A stretch of DNA of 64,000 nucleotides from Otis tarda. Taxonomy: Eukaryota; Chordata; Aves; Otidiformes; Otididae. This document shows, piece after piece, positions 63,086 to 64,000 of this stretch (its first letter is position 1; each line of letters begins with the position of its first letter). The DNA lies in the NCBI GenBank assembly GCA_026413225.1, contig CM048591.1, forward strand, positions 77,054,009-77,118,008. Reading direction: 5' to 3'. The position numbers were made by a program, and so were the translations under genes. The notes under the pieces were generated by a model. It was not told the DNA's origin. It saw only the letters and a program-made list of their open reading frames with translations, and did no database searches.

Positions 63086-64000
63086 CATGAGGACAGATGA
63101 AAGCTGGGCATGAGGTAGGAATGTTTTCTTTCTCAATGAAATCAAAGTTCAGTTGAAGAAAAGACGCAAATATGTGGGCTTGCATGTTCAGAGGACTTTT
63201 TGCAAGTGATGACTAGTGTGATAAGCTTTGGACTTACTTAAGCAAAAAGGCATCTCTGCGTTTTTTCCTGAGTCTGAGTGTTTGTACAAATTGTATGCCT
63301 TCCTGTCCGCAAAGAACAAGGTCAAATGCAGCCTGCTAAAGTGATGCTTTTCCGGGGTGTCTTCCTGCACTGGAGGAGATGAACAGGGTTTGCGCTCTCT
63401 GTTCTCTTCCGGGAAAGTCCGCAGCGTTCCAGTGAATAAATCGTGCCGTACTCTGCGGTGCTGTGCTTTGGAAACACTCTGAAGCAACTGTTTGGTGTAA
63501 TACACCAGCAGTCCATGGTGGGTATTTGTATTTACAAAGGTTTTGTGAATCCAGCACAGCTTTGGGAGGAAGCCGGGCGCTGTGTCGTAAATAAATGCAT
63601 TCTTGTATGAGTAGAAAAAGGAGTTGCTCTTCAAGTTTCCAGGCTGGGAAGTGGCCATCGTAGCACATCAAAGCTTTTGCTCAGTCTGTTCAATTATTGA
63701 AACCTCTTGGGTCCAGTCTTTCCCCGGAGCTCATGATAAATTCTGCTCTCTGATTGTTTCGAAGAAACCATTATGGAAATAAAGAAGAAGCCATGCAGAC
63801 AATCGTAGAGAAACTCTTTGAAAATAAAAGTATGCAAGCTACTAAAATAAGAAAATGCCATTCCCTTCTTCAAGAGTAACACTTAGCGCAGAAAATACAT
63901 TTTTATTGTGGAATAGTTTTATATTTTTGCACTTAGGCTGTTCATACTGTCCTGGAGGAATTATCTAAAAACTCACTGAAAGGTGATAACGGAAAGAAAG

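Larger units (their letters stand above)
54721..64000. other. Unique non-coding DNA, right end of window
   Basis: About 9.3 kb with no recognised gene or dispersed repeat. It contains a 16-base T run at 56144-56159, an AT-rich TATA/ATGTAT interval at 58420-58490, a short (GATG)n at about 60103-60119, a CpG-richer patch at 61345-61445, a perfect palindrome at 62409-62430, a G-run cluster at 62742-62785 and a homeodomain-type motif cluster at 63062-63085. Two overlapping minus frames (156 codons at 63188-63658 and 111 codons at 63336-63671) have no motif I recognise. Confidence 0.62.

Noticed and set aside
1-64000. CRISPR array, operon structure, prophage or bacterial mobile island
   Set aside because: No spaced direct repeats, no contiguous coding, and avian CR1 and ERVL repeats throughout show that this is vertebrate nuclear DNA.

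Overview
This window looks like non-coding DNA from a bird nuclear genome. Three things point there: six 5'-truncated CR1 LINE fragments, most ending in the ATTCTATG-type octamer tail typical of avian CR1; one complete solo LTR of the avian ERVL (class III) kind; and otherwise sparse interspersed repeats in AT-leaning unique sequence. Another sauropsid is possible but less likely. I found no exon, tRNA, rRNA, snRNA or CRISPR array that I could defend. The open reading frames are either antisense or sense shadows of CR1 and LTR sequence, or are short enough to be chance over 64 kb. Whether the window is intergenic or inside a very large intron cannot be decided from the sequence.

Layout. 1-7162 is unique non-coding DNA. 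7163-7269 is an uninterrupted (ATTCT)n microsatellite of about 21 units. CR1-1 (minus) is at 9458-9992 and CR1-2 (plus) at 11237-11609. About 13.6 kb of unique DNA follows, with a small 15-bp minisatellite near 18.0 kb. CR1-3 (minus) is at 25214-25656. The 25.7-39.2 kb stretch holds two short CpG clusters (35.6-35.8 and 36.77-36.92 kb) and a strong C-run tract near 38.17 kb. CR1-4 (plus) is at 39176-39726 and CR1-5 (minus) at 48556-49055. At 53.0-54.7 kb a GC-rich patch, an internally deleted CR1 (CR1-6) and the 1153-bp solo LTR lie in close succession. The last 9 kb is unique DNA with a dense G-run cluster at 62.74 kb and a few palindromes.

How the parts relate. CR1-2, -4 and -5 share diagnostic bases and belong to one CR1 group; CR1-2 and CR1-4 are identical over 116 bp. 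CR1-1 and CR1-3 belong to another group in which the ORF2 stop codon is not conserved. All the CR1 copies are dead. The LTR has TG...CA ends and a perfect 5-bp target duplication, so it inserted once and lost its internal part by LTR-LTR recombination. I found no new biological system. The items most worth checking are the CpG clusters, the G-quadruplex-prone tracts, the microsatellite and the structure of the repeats.
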